Source: Thereva unica
Taxonomy: Eukaryota > Arthropoda > Insecta > Diptera > Therevidae
NCBI GenBank assembly: GCA_949987705.1
Contig: OX465284.1
Span: 67,937,470-68,001,469 of the forward strand
Direction: 5' to 3'
Length of the DNA stretch: 64,000 nucleotides
Under the pieces are notes generated by a model. That model did not search any database and was not told the DNA's origin. It was given only the letters and a program-made list of their open reading frames with translations. Within the stretch, counting starts at the first letter, position 1, and each line of letters starts with the position of its first letter. The position numbers were made by a program, and so were the translations under genes. Below, in pieces: positions 43,746 to 55,784 of the stretch.

Positions 43746-44700
43746 GTTTTTAATTCAAAAAATGGAAAAAAGGTGGTTTTCAAACGGGTTTTTAAGGTGT
43801 TAAATCAAACCTTACATACATTTCATAAAAATGGGGTTGTAGAGCAACCCTTTACGAGCCAAATGGTCAATCAAAACATTTCTAGGACCATTGTGGGCCT
43901 TGTTCAACCTTTTTTTGTGAAACAGGTGTTTTTACATTTTTGAGATTTGCTCCAAAAGTTACCATTACTTTTTCATGAAATTTTTATTGTAGGTAGGCAC
44001 CATCAGTGGCCACAATTTAAACTCTGGCGCAAGGTTCTACGATAGTTACACTCCCTATAATTAAATGTCAAAAAACTGCCATTTTTAATGGTTTTTGAAA
44101 TTTTCTGCAAAAACCTTTTGACCGATATCAATGGTCCAAAACTCATAATTTTCGTCTTCTTAATCACTATTATGTAGTATTTTTTGTTTTCCAAAACAAC
44201 ATATTTTTCGTACCCAAAACGTGAAAAAACGTGTTTAGTTTTATTAGCTTTTTACCACCTGTTGCCCTGGACCAATTTTATCCAAAACACATTCATTGAA
44301 TTCCTACGATTTTTCTCTTAATTATAGCGTCAATAAATCGCAGGGTAGATTTATTTCAACTTTTAACTACATTTTCGTTATCTCTCCTGGACTAACGCTC
44401 AATACGTATTCGAACTCCTGCTTTAGTGTAGCGAACGAAGTACGAAGGAAATGTTTCAAAATTCTCTAGAAAAATGTTACGGATTTACCGCTATTATAGT
44501 TATTTGAACTAGCTTCTCTCAAAATTACTTTGTCAGCAGTTCTGATACTAGTCAATTTATTTCTGACTGAGAAGTTAATCGTGTGAACCGAAGGGGCCAA
44601 ACCCATATCCCAACTAGTTTTAATTTACATTGAAAATTATTGTCATATATCTACTATTTCACACAGTCTATTATAGGTAAGTAAGATTCTTTCAAACTTA
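43746..44700. other. AT-rich DNA without a recognisable gene
   Basis: T-rich and A-rich words alternate and the sequence looks like an old repeat, but I could not pair it with another copy in the window. Confidence 0.4.
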
Positions 44701-44701
44701 T

Positions 44702-44775
44702 TGCATTGTTAGTGTGCCGCCAAATTTTGAAATTGTTAAAAGTGTGCCGCAACAAAAAAAAGTTGAGAATCACTG
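44702..44775. mobile_element. Terminus of a hAT-like MITE
   Basis: The sequence ends AAAAAAAAGTTGAGAATCACTG, the complement of the common hAT end CAGTG(A/G)TTCTCAA. It contains two GTGTGCCGC words, also seen near ends of such elements. The matching left end was not found, so this is a partial element. Confidence 0.5.
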
Positions 44776-44964
44776 GGCTAGAGTCTTGCATAACTACAAG
44801 CGCTATCTACTCATATGTTAAAGCGAGTGTAGTTGCATTCACGAGTAAGAAATAGTAGAAATTAGCAGAACCGGAACGCGCGGCTAATATTTGAAGTGAA
44901 TTAAAAAATTGTGATTTTATACACTAAAAACATTTTAAAACATGTCGAGTAAGTGTGAACGCTT

Positions 44965-45120
44965 GGGTCTGTTCAAGATTTCTGCTATAGCAGCTTTTAG
45001 CAGCTATTGTCATGCTTTTCCTGTCCAAAACAGCAAAAAAGCTGCTAACGAAGCTGCTATTTTTGTGTCCAAGATTCGAGAAAAGCTGCTAATGTCGACT
45101 GCAAGCAAGAAAGCAGCTAC
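44965..45120. repeat. Repeat end GGGTCTGTTCAAGATTTCTG with AGCAGCTTTT words
   Basis: The first 25 bp and the internal AGCTGCTA(A/T) words match the reverse complement of 57470-57600. The pair look like two copies of one MITE terminus in opposite orientation. Confidence 0.5.
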
Positions 45121-45182
45121 GTAAATCATACATGTGTGTGTGTAAATGTCATTGGTCGTTTTGCCAAAATGACTGTTTCGAG

Positions 45183-46072
45183 CTTAGAATAGAGAACTAC
45201 AGGAAAGGCCCTCGTGTGTATAATCCCTGTATGTGAGCGTAGTGAAATCTGGGGGTCTCTTAACTGTCAAATTGGGTTAGTTAGCTGCTTGTGTTCCCGC
45301 GTTCGCACAGTGCGGCCGATTCCCAAAAAGCTGGCCAAAAGTAAAAAAAAAATTCTTATAGGGTTTTTTTTGTTCAGTTGTCTTCAATACACCCACAGCC
45401 ACCAGTTTCTCGTACTTGCTCCAATACAACAGTCGCAACGACAGCTGTTTTGATTTGTCAAATGGTTCTTGCGAAAGTACATTTAACAGAGTGTTGTTTA
45501 AACAGTGTGTAAAAAATTAAGATCGTCGTGGATAGCCATACCAAAAATGTAATCTACTTCTGAAGGTAAGTAGAATGTAAAAAAAAATAACAAAGAGTGA
45601 TTTCCCATGCCAAAAATTTTAGTGAAGTGAAGTGTGCAGTTTGCGAATGTAGGAATAAATCGAAATTTGCGAGAGAAAATCGTTCTTCAGGTGAATTGCT
45701 AAATAAAATAGTTAATAAACGCATTTTTTAGATATTTACATTAATAAATATGTGAATCACTGTGATAAAAGTTCAAATAATATAAATTTTGAGTGCTGGA
45801 ATTTCTTTGTTTACATTAAGTAACCCAAGGCAAAATTCAAGGGGATCAGCTGATTCGATTTCGGAGTGACGCCGTGTAAAAAGTTCATTTCTGGGGGCAA
45901 GCTTTGACTTTATATAACTCATAATTTTAATACGCTCTTGCCCCTCCTCTATTCCACTTGGTTTTTGCGCTTGTAGTGTACAGACAACTACCAAAGCGTG
46001 GGCACTCACACAAAACGAATTCCACTACGTTTTAAATCGGCGAAGGCCTTTCCTGTAGTTTTGTATTCTAAG
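45183..46072. mobile_element. 890-bp MITE with CTTAGAATA ends
   Basis: Inverted ends of ~28 bp: left CTTAGAATAGAGAACTACAG then GAAAGGCC; right GGCCTTTCCTGTAGTTTTG then TATTCTAAG. Flanked by the perfect 8-bp duplication GTTTCGAG (45175-45182, 46073-46080). No transposase inside. The 8-bp TSD fits hAT, but the termini are not the usual CAG. The right third is repeated at 30165-30303. Confidence 0.85.
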
Positions 46073-46253
46073 GTTTCGAGCACTGTTTTATTGGTATTAA
46101 TATTACCAGCGAGCAATAATAATAAGAGTGATGAGCTAGAACAAATTTTCAAAAATGTTTCAATGCCCTTGAGATCAGCTGATAAAAATTTCAGTAGGAG
46201 TGAAAAAGTCAAAATATCAAAGATGTAATATCTATGATAAAAGGAGGCAGAAT

Positions 46254-49200
46254 CAGGGACCGCTCTACCATATAGGCGAGTTAGGCGCCCGCCTAGGGCG
46301 CCGTAGGCTGAGGGGCGCCGAAATAAAACAATGCTAGAAAAATTTTTTGAAAATATATGAAGAGAAAAATTTAACTATTATAAATTTGATTGATTTGAAA
46401 AAATTAAGTATTATAAGAAGATGAGCCTGCCTGAACTCTATTAGTTACATATCTACATATCTAGAGTAGCATTCTCGGCATTCTATTGCCTATATATTAA
46501 CTGCTATTTATTCTTGAAAATCAACGAGTTCAAAAATTCTGGGAAACTGTTCGATGTGATAATTCGCGGAAAAACTGATGTGCAGTTCATTTCTTCATTA
46601 TCTCGACAGCTATTGGGTTGTGCAGTCGCAAAAAAGTATGGTTCTGGATTATTATTAATATATTGCAAAAATTGTCGTACTTATTTCTATTTGAAAATCT
46701 TGTTGTTAGAAAACATTTTTTTTTCAAAACGATATTTTACATAAGCTGGTAAGTATACTCTTAAGTTATCATGATTTTTCAATTTATTAAAAACCTATCT
46801 AAGTTTGTTAATATTTTTTATTTATTATCGAAACTCTTTTAAACGGCGGTAAAGATAAAACTTCAACATAATTCAAAATATAAATTTGCTCAAAAAAATT
46901 ATCATGCTAAAATGTATTTTTTCCTTTTTTTTATCATTACACCTTTTTCGTAATTTTTTTAAGAAAGTTTTTTATGGGATTATTTTATACTGTATACGTT
47001 ATATATTTGTTGATATTTTTCACTTTCATTTTCGTAAACATTTGAAGCCTAATTTATTATCAATATGCAGATTGTTACAATCTCAAATGATATACGTACG
47101 TCCGAATACTAATATTGGTATGTACGAATTATGGGTATAGTCAAAAATTAGCTGTGATTTGGAAAATATACTTGTTAACCTTTAATTAATAATTACAAGA
47201 ATTAATAAAATATGCGGAAGTTTACAGTGCATTTCTATTCAACATGGGCTTAAATTGCTATTTTCCTAATTTCCCTATATTTGCATACGTGAGATTTGTT
47301 TTCAAAATAATATAAACTATTACTCTTTTAAAATATTATGAAAATTGCTCGATTACTACCAATTCTTTTAAACACGTCATCTATACAAATTGTTTATATT
47401 TTTTTGATCGAATTAATCGAATAAACACTATTTCTATGCAGATAATATGTCCAAAAAATTATCGGGAGCTGCAAACAGAAAACGGAAGATTGAACAACTA
47501 GAAACTGATGAAAAATTAAAAAATAGTCTTGCAAAATTTTTGCGACAGGATCCTTCAACAATTTCTAGTAACAATGAACCTGCTAACGAGTCTGCATCTG
47601 AAATATTACTTCAAACTGGTTCTTCCAATTTTTGTAGCACAGATAATGCTGACAAACCAACCCAAATTGACGTCTGTAATAGCAATAAAGAAACTGCATC
47701 AGGTATAGGTATACATTCAAGTAATCTAAACGAAGAAAATGTTATCGATGGTTTATCTCGGCCTGACCCTTCATCTATCAATCCAGAAAGTGATAATAAT
47801 GTGCAGATTGAAATTGCAAATAATATGCAAACTAATTTAGTAACTGATTTATCTCAATTAGAGCATCCCATCATTCATTCTAATTCTGAAAATATAGGGA
47901 ATACAAAATTAAACATAAATTTTTCAGATCCAGCTACTTGGGCGCATATAGAATTAAGTATTGATCAACTAAGACCAATATTAATAGAACATGGCCCAGT
48001 ACAAGTGAAAAATTATATTTTTCCTGCTGATGACCAAAAAAGAAAATTTTCGAATGTACATTATTATCAGAAACTGGTAAATGGTGAGCGTATTCATAGG
48101 GATTGGGTGCTATATTCAATATCAACCAATAAAGTATATTGTTTTTGCTGCTTATTATTTTCTAAAGGAAATAGATTACCCTCCCTTGCAACAAATGGCA
48201 CGAAAGATTGGCATAACATCGCTCAAATTTTAACAGATCATCAGAAAAGTCACGAACACAAACTAAACTACAATACGTGGAAAGATTTCGAGAAAAGATG
48301 GAAAAAAGGTCAATCAGTAGATATAAAATTAATTCAGCAAACGAGAGAAGAAGAAAAATATTGGAGCAAAGTTTTAGAGCGATTGATCGCTATAGTAAAA
48401 CTACTCAGTTTTCAAAATCTCGCATTTCAAGGTACTTACGAAAAATTACATGTAATAGGTAATGGGAATTTTCTCAAACTTGTTGAATTACTCGCTTTGT
48501 TTGATCCGATTATGCAAGAACATGTAAGAAAAATAAAGGATGAAGAGATGCATGTTCATTATTTAGGCAAAAACATACAAAATGAATTAATCCAAATTTT
48601 GGCAGATTCGACAAGACAAAAAATTTTAGAAAATTTTCAAAAAGCAAAATATTTTTCAATTATTCTTGATTGTACACCAGATGTGAGTCATGTAGAACAA
48701 ATGACTGTAATTATCAGGTTTGTTCATGTTACACCTTTTGAAGAAAGTGAGGTTGAAGAAAATTTAGTTTCGACAGCAAGTGAAGATTTAAATAAACCAC
48801 TTGTTTCAATACAAGAGCATTTTCTTGGGTTTATTCCTCTTGAAGCAGCCGCATCAGGTTCAAATATGACTGATGTACTTTTAAATTTTTTAGATAAATT
48901 TAAATTGCCGGTTGATCAATTAAGAGGCCAAAGTTACGATAATGGGAGCAACATGGCTGGAAAAAATGCAGGGGTTCAAAGAAAAATACTAAATATTAAT
49001 CCTAGGGCTTTTTTTGTCCCGTGTGGAGCCCATACGCTTAATTTAGTAATAAATGATGCGGCTACTTCTTGTACTGAAGCTGCTACATTTTTTGATCTTG
49101 TTCAAAAAGTTTGTGTTTTTTTCTCCACCTCGTCGATGGAGCATATTAAAAAAACACTTGCCAAATTTAACTCTAAAACCATTGTGTGCAACTAGATGGT

Positions 49201-50619
49201 CGAGCCGCATCGATGCGATAATCCCACTTAGATACCAGTTAGAAGAGATTTGCGACGCTTTATTAGAAATCTCCGAAGATTATTCTTTTACTGGCACTAC
49301 TGGGAATTTTACTCGTGCAGAGGCTCTAAGTATAGCTAATAATATTACCAAATATAAATTTTTGATTGCTCTGACTGTGTGGCATAAAGTACTCTTCCAC
49401 ACAAATGTTTGCAGCAAACTTTTGCAAAGCGTAAATTTAAATATTATAGACGCTGTAAAACAATTAGAAGAAACAAAAATATTTTTAGAAAAATTACGAA
49501 ACGATGAAGAATTTGAAAAAATACTGGTTGATGCCAACGAAATGGCCGAAAAATTAGGGATAGAGCCTGTTTTTCAAAATGAAAGAGTAATCAGAAGGAG
49601 AACCCATTTCGAATACGAAGGAAGAGATGAACCAATCTCTAATCCAAAAACCGGCTTTAAAATAAAATTTTACTTCGTAATTCTAGATACGGCCATTAAT
49701 TCTGTCAAAGAACGATTTAGTCAGCTTGGTGAAATTAGTTCTCCATTTGGATTTTTGTACAATATTGCAGAGTTAAAAGAAAGCACGTCTGAAGAAATAT
49801 TAGATTTAAGCAAAAATTTAGAAAAAAAGTTAACTGGGACAGATTCTTCGAAAGACATTGATGCTCTAGAATTATGCATGGAATTGAGAGTACTCTCGCA
49901 ATTTTTACCTCCACGTTTGGCACCTATGAAAATATTAGAATATTTGTGCCAAAATAGAATAAACAATAATTATCCCAATGTTTTCATTGCTTTGCGGATA
50001 CTACTAACAATTCCAGTGAATGTCGCATCTGGTGAACGTAGTTTTTCCAAAATGAAATTAATAAAAACTTATATAAGAAATAGGATGACTCAAGATCGTT
50101 TATCCAGTTTGGCAATATTGTCGATTGAGCAGGAATTAGTAAAAACGTTACCTTTGCAGAATTTGGTATCAATATTTGCAAAAATTAAAGCAAGGAAAGT
50201 CAAATTTTAATATTATATGTATAATGGATTATAACTTTGTTCTTTTTAATTTTAAAAATCATCTTATTAATTTATTTTTAACGATTGTTAAAGTATATTA
50301 TCATGTAACAGCGTTATAAAATAAAACCATTAATAATAACATATTTTAGTACAGTTTTATTTATATTTTATTAATTATTATGCACACTTATGCATACTTA
50401 TCACTGAATATTTATTTATCATATACGCGATGTTAAAATTTTTTATTATTTCAAAACATGATTCATCTTTTTAAAATTGATTCTATATATTTATGGTGGA
50501 TTGTGATTCGAGACACATATAGTACATTATTTTATTTTTTAGGGCCCTTTTTTTGATTTTGCCTAGGGCGCTTTTTTTTTATTTTGCCTAGGGCGCTAAT
50601 TTCTCTAGAGCGGTCCCTG
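46254..50619 (+). mobile_element. 4.4-kb hAT transposon, nearly intact
   Basis: Inverted termini CAGGGACCGCTCTA / TAGAGCGGTCCCTG are flanked by the perfect 8-bp duplication GGCAGAAT (46246-46253, 50620-50627). Subterminal GCCTAGGGCGC words occur at both ends. It encodes one transposase interrupted by a single frameshift. About 1.2 kb of AT-rich DNA precedes the gene and ~0.4 kb follows it. It lies between two inverted copies of CAGCGAGCAATAATA-containing DNA (46098-46137, 51044-51090). Confidence 0.92.
47447..50210 (+). pseudogene. hAT transposase (TTF/ZMYM1-like) with one frameshift
   Basis: The start is the ATG at 47447. After a ~160-residue polar N-terminus, a TTF-type zinc-finger region (NKVYCFCCLLFSKGNRLP ... 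HQKSHEHKLNYNTW, about residues 225-285) should bind DNA. The RNase H-like fold carries AKYFSIILDCTPDVSHVEQM (first Asp, about residue 408) and LRGQSYDNGSNMAGKNAGVQ (second Asp, about residue 499). One extra A in the run 49175-49178 shifts the frame before CATRWSSRID. The downstream frame ends with the hAT dimerisation segment LTIPVNVASGERSFSKMKLI. Total would be ~920 residues. Confidence 0.9.
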
Positions 50620-50639
50620 GGCAGAATTGCTTTCACACT

Positions 50640-51335
50640 ACACGCAACGTGTGTGAAAGAAAGATAAAAAATGAAGGGGAAGTGCCAATTTTCCAATTTA
50701 GCCAATATTTAGCTCAACACTGGAAGAATTGCAAAACTCCCGCGTTTTTAATGTACAATACAAAGCCATGTTTTAGAGTCGCAATGTGTACCAACAAGAA
50801 TTTGCCCACGCATACATATAAACATATTAGAGTCGGCTACATGTGCTCTGTTCCAATTCGAGTTCCATTTGAATGTAAACATTCCAATAGGGGAAGCAAG
50901 CAACATGTTCTGTTTCATTCATACTCTTGTGTTTTTTGTATGAAATGTATATCTATCGCGCATTTGTTAATATTTTTTTGGACTTTTTGAATAATGGTAG
51001 TTCCAATCTCTTCTTTCATATGTTTAACTCTTTTACTTGTCCTTGAGCTCCACCTAATCACTCTTGTTATTATTGCTCGCTGATATTACATAAGAAATTT
51101 AGCGATTCGTTAAATGTCGTCGCAATGGTAAGCCTTTCTTTCAAGAAGTGAAAAAACGCAACATTTTTTAGGTTGATAAAATCACGGGGAATTGGGAATG
51201 TGCTGACGATAGTGAAATCAAAATATTTCACATAATGTCGAAAATTGCAAAAGATAAGCCTTTCGAACCCAAAATTTTGTTGAAAGGGTTGTAAACAATT
51301 ACACCCGTTTAGAATTTCAGCAAAATTTTCCGAGT
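50640..51335. other. Region between the hAT element and the Harbinger 2 transposase
   Basis: No domain-bearing frame. 51044-51090 is the inverted partner of 46098-46137. A donor-like ATG/GTAAGCC near 51127 and an acceptor-like TTTTTTAG near 51171 could be an upstream intron of the Harbinger 2 transposase, but this is uncertain. The left terminal repeat of Harbinger 2 was not found. Confidence 0.35.
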
Positions 51336-51339
51336 GCAA

Positions 51340-52263
51340 ATAGAAACTTACGGAAGTTTCGAAGTTATATCGTCAACAATTTCCCGCTTTAAGTGGAGTA
51401 CCTATTGATAAACAGCTATTGGCTGTTATATGGATTTTAGGAAACAAAGAGAGCTACAGATACATTAGTGACCGATTCGGCATGACCAAATCAAGCTTAA
51501 GTTGATGCTTTTTTAGGATTATAAAAATCTTAATCATGTTGGCTTCATCCGTCATTAAGTGGCTCGACGCAAGAGAATCAGAAAGAATTAAATTAGCTTT
51601 CTTTCATAAAACAAAAATGCAAGGTGTTATTTGCGCAATAGATGGAACTTATTGCCCAATAAGTGTCCCAGTAGCTGACAGTCATGCGTACACAAACAGG
51701 AAAAATTTGCATCTATTACACTACAAGCAATTTGCAACGATAAAATGATGTTCACCGATTGTTTTGTGGGATATTCCAGCTCTGTTCATGATGCACGGAT
51801 TTTCCGTAATTCATCGATATTTGAGCGGGCTAATAGATCAATGGAGACTTTTTTCCTGAAAATACAAAAATTTTAGGAGATAAGGCATATCCTCTTTTAA
51901 AATGGTGCATTACGCCTTACAAAGGCATTTTAATTATACCCATTGTTCCGTTCCACACGGCAAATAATAAAGAGATGCTTTGCTTTATTTTTCGGACGCT
52001 TTCGACGCTTTCAACACCTGGAAATGAAAAACATAAAAGATGTGCCTGGCACCATTCTGTCTGCATGCGTTCTTCATAATATTTGTTTAAAGTTTCCAGA
52101 AGAAATTCAAATTACTGAGCAGTACGTAAAGACTGGTGGTGATAACGTTCAGAGGAATGCAACTGAATACTTACGTTCCAATATTGTGATTTCTCCTGAA
52201 AGCAAGCGTGAAAGAGAGAAAATGGCCAATGAACTATGGAATCAACGTGCATCCCAACTGTAA
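51340..52263 (+). pseudogene. Harbinger 2 transposase
   Basis: The frame reads KLYRQQFPALSGVPIDKQLL, YRYISDRFGMTKSSLS (helix-turn-helix), a TGA at 51503, VIKWLDA, GVICAIDGTYCPISVP (first Asp), AYTNRK, then shifted CFVGYSSSVHDARIFRNSSI and ILGDKAYPLLKWCITPY (second Asp). The last part reads TRQIIKRCFALFFGRFRRF, where the catalytic Glu should precede RCFALLFGRF but AAG (51970-51972) encodes Lys. The C-terminus VPGTILSACVLHNICLKF is typical. It converges with the minus-strand SANT-like gene ending at 52434. Confidence 0.85.
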
Positions 52264-52604
52264 TTATTTGAACATGAACAAAATAAAACAAAAAATTGTA
52301 AATCCAATGGCTTTTATTCAAAATTTTCAATTAACACAAACTGCAACTATCAGAAATAATAATAACAAAAAATAATTCATTTTTCTAAAAAAAACTTAAC
52401 AAAAACAAATTATAAAAAAGTAATACATTCCTGCTACAATTTTTCCAAAATTTTCAACATAAGGCTCTGGTGAATTTTATTTCCCTCTTTCACCGCCTCT
52501 GTCAAATCTTTCAGCCTTTCGTTTTGCTCCGCTAAGAGCTTTAATCTATCGTCTTCTTGTTTTTGTTTGCTCTGCGAATTCTCCTTGAAAACGCGCGCTA
52601 ATAA

Positions 52605-52642
52605 AGGTCGATTCACACATTACCGGGACGTGGCAGGGACGT
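52605..52642. repeat. Left terminal inverted repeat of Harbinger 3
   Basis: 38 bp identical to the reverse complement of 55785-55822. GGGACGTGGCAGGGACGT lies at its inner side. Confidence 0.95.
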
Positions 52643-52790
52643 GCCAAGGCCGGCACAGTGAAATCCGGGGCCCGTCGAAAGAAAGCATTCACACATCTCA
52701 GGGAACTCTAATCCGTGCTTTCTTTCAGTATATAGTTTCATTCCACTTTAACGATACGCTAACAATATTTAAAGTTTTTATCAAGTTCAA

Positions 52791-55364
52791 TGGCATCATT
52801 TAATACCGAAGAACTGGCAATTATTGCGATAGCCTTAGATGAAGAGGAACAAAGTGCTACAAAAAAACGTAAATGGGTTCATGAGGCGTGGAAAAAAAGA
52901 CAAACAGGGAGAATTCCATACTTTATATAAGGAACTTATAAGTGATGAAAGAAAATTCTATGAATATTTCAGAATGTCGGAAAACTGTTTCAATATACTT
53001 TTACATAAGTTAGAAAATTATTTAAAAAAGGAAGATAGTCACTGGAGAAAAGCCATATCACCAAGGGAACGTTTATCAATTTGCTTGAGGTAAGTACGTT
53101 TTAAAAAGAAACTACATTTTTAGTCCACCAGTAATAAATATTTATTGGAAAAGCTTAAGTTTCCGGAAAATTTGAAATTATTGTTATATTTGACGATGAA
53201 TCTTGACTGTTGTTTGACGTAGCAACGGAATCAGCCGAATATTCATTTTGTACTATAAAAGTAGCAGGATTCCCATCCTTGAACATCTCCATCTCATATT
53301 TTTGAGCAACAGCAAATAAGGAGTGACTTTTCAAAAGGCCTTATTTCCATTTTTTACTTTAGAGCAAATTTTGATGGAATCCAGTAGCAAGGCTAAATTC
53401 TCACCTATTCACGTTAATAGGACGAAAGAAAAGTCCTTCGTTCCTATAAAAAAATGGATACCAATATAGATTTTTTTTTTTTTTTTTTTCAAAACAGGCA
53501 TATTTCCATGTATGAAATAAACGGTGTATTTAATTGAACAAAACGCCACATTTCCTGCGTGAATTTGTAGTATTTTAAAAGATTTCAAGCAAAAGACTTT
53601 TTAAAACATAAATAATATTCGATATTTCCTATGGAGGTCCATACAAAAGGTCTTATTTCCAAACGTTTCAAACAAAAGGGCATATTTCCAAACTATTTTT
53701 TGTTTTTAATGAAGTCGCACTTACAATATTTTACATCTACCACTGTAAAAATATAGTTATACTAGGACAAATTATATTGATGCAAAAAAAATTATAATTT
53801 TGCATATTTTGGACGTACCACAGAAATTTGCGGTTTCTGAAAATTTAATCTAAATGGAAATAAGGCCTTTTGAAAAGTCACTCCTCAAATATTTCGGACT
53901 TAGCTAAAGTTTGATAAATTGGTGTTAGGTTTTTTAAAGTCGGGCCAATAACAGATAAAAATGCGTCAATAGGATGTTGTTGTGATTCTTCTTTCTTTTT
54001 TAAAATATACTCCATCAAAGATGAAGCTGCAGTTTTTGGTGCCCTATTTCTTCTGCATGTAGGTGGTGTTCCCTTCGCCGGAAGCGGAGTGAGTGTCACT
54101 GGAGTAGCAGGTGTTCCTGCGATGGAGATGGCGTACAATCTGAATATGGAAATGGCTCAGGACCTGGGGATGAAGCTGCAACGGCTAATGGAGAGTCACC
54201 TGATGTCGGATTACTAAGCCCTGTTTCGTCATCCTTTAACATGGTTTCGCCTTCTTGGTTATTGAGGTTTCCACTCGTTTTTCGCTCTTGAAAATATCGT
54301 TTCAAAAACGATAGTTGTTCATGATATTTGTACGGCTTTATTTTCTTCGCACTTTGACCACTTTTAGGAACCGATTTTTTAAGGGTTTTGCGATATTGGT
54401 CTCTTATATTGTTCCACCTTGATCTGCATGTTAAACCTGCAAATTATAAGAGCATTTTATATTTTTTTTACAGATATCTATCAACAGGGGATTCCTTGAA
54501 AACAATTTCTTTCAGTTACCGTATAGGCCATAGTACAGCGCATAAAATTGTGACGGAAACGTGTAAAATGATAACCGAGAATTTGATGAGTGAGATGTTA
54601 CCAAGGCCGACCGAAGAAAAGTGGAAATCTATTGCCAGTGACTTTAACACACTTTGGAACTTCCCCAATTCTTTAGGAGCTCTAGACGGCAAGCACATCA
54701 CAATTCAAGCTCCTCCGAATAGCGGATCGTTGTATCATAACTATAAAAAAACATTTTCCATTGTTTTACTAGCACTTGTTGACGCGAATTATAATTTTGT
54801 TGTTGTCGATGTTGGTTCCTATGGAAAGACTAGTGATGGTGGAATCTTTGCAAATTCGGGCCTAAGGAAAGAACTTGAACGAGGAACCTTATCTGTACCA
54901 AAAGACTCAGCACTACCAGGCACATCGACTGAAGTTCCTTATGTTATTGTTGGAGACGAAGCATTTCCTCTAAAAACATATTTAATGCGACCACACCCAG
55001 GCAAAATTTAGATACCTCTAAACATACTTTTAATTATCGTTTATCAAGAGCGAGAAGAATTGTGGAAAACACATTTGGAATTTTGTCGCAAAAATTTAGA
55101 ATATACAATAGGCGTATTCAAGCCCTACCAAAAAACGTGGATAATATAGTACTGGCAACTTGTATCCTACATAATTTCATAAAAAAATATGATTCATGCA
55201 CCTTTACATGCACAAATGAAATAATGGAAGCAAACGAGGATATAAGCCAAACCCTTAATGATCTACCTGCTCAGGGTGGAAATGCCACAACCAAAGCTTT
55301 TCGTATTAGGGAAATTTTCAAAACATATTTTAGTTCCGAAGTTGGCTCCGTTCCATGGCAATAA
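52791..55364 (+). pseudogene. Harbinger 3 transposase (two exons, catalytic triad intact)
   Basis: Exon 1 (52791-53089) starts MASFNTEELAIIAIALDEEE and includes GEFHTLYKELISDERKFYEY. The frame slips once in the A7 run 52892-52898. The intron 53090-54473 has a GTAAGT donor and a TTTTTTTTACAG acceptor and rejoins ICLR to YLSTGDSLKT. Exon 2 (54474-55364) has a helix-turn-helix (FSYRIGHSTAHKIVTE), SLGALDGKHITIQAP (Asp 1), YVIVGDEAFPLKTYL (Asp 2) and RRIVENTFGILSQKFRI (Glu). A second slip lies in the A4 run 55003-55006. A functional version would be ~400 residues, normal for the family. Confidence 0.85.
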
Positions 55365-55619
55365 CTGAAAAAAAAAAATATACATTTGATAATCTAAAAT
55401 TTAAATTACAATTCAATAAAAATTCAAAAATGGCAACTGAAATTAATGCAATAAATTAAGAACTTACTACCTATTACTATTTCATTTTTCTCCGATTTCC
55501 TTCCAAATGCCATCCTTTAATTGAGCATCCACATATTTCGGATGCGACAAATCATACAAAATTTTATTTCCCCGTACTAGCTCATTTAGCATTTCGTCGT
55601 TTGTTAACAAACGTTCCAT
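53155..55619 (-). pseudogene. Harbinger 3 MADF-BESS partner gene interlocked with the transposase
   Basis: Exon 1 (55619 to ~55486) starts MERLLTNDEMLNELVRGNKI and LYDLSHPKYVDAQ, the first half of a MADF domain. After an intron containing transposase exon 2, exon 2 begins at 54436 after TTTGCAG: LTCRSRWNNIRDQYRKTLKK, SGQSAKKIKPYKYHEQLSFL (second half of MADF). A Ser/Pro-rich middle follows, then a BESS-like motif (DAFLSVIGPTLKNLTPIYQT). The MITE at 53319-53885 interrupts SEIF/AVAQ, and the stop is at 53157-53155. A slip near 54115 and a TGA at the end of exon 1 disable it. It probably binds the element's ends and partners the transposase. Confidence 0.75.
53319..53885. mobile_element. 567-bp MITE with 6-bp target duplication
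   Basis: Perfect 34-bp inverted ends starting AGGAGTGACTTTTCAAAAGG, flanked by CAAATA (53313-53318, 53886-53891). Removal restores the MADF-BESS frame exactly. The terminal word AAAGGCCTTATTTCC is echoed inside at about 53496 (GGCATATTTCC), 53645 (GGTCTTATTTCC) and 53678 (GGGCATATTTCC). No coding capacity. A 6-bp duplication is uncommon (known for IS3EU and some Dada elements); superfamily not assigned. Confidence 0.9.
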
Positions 55620-55784
55620 CGCAGTGTCCGAGATTTTCTAAAAAATATCGTGACAACGATTTTCTAAAACACGGTCTGGTCCCGCTCCGGACACTAATTC
55701 CCGGTATTACTACTGGCACGGAGAAGTGTGGACGCGCCCATTGAAAAGTCTTGCGATGAAATTTTTTCCCGTCCCTGACGGGTT

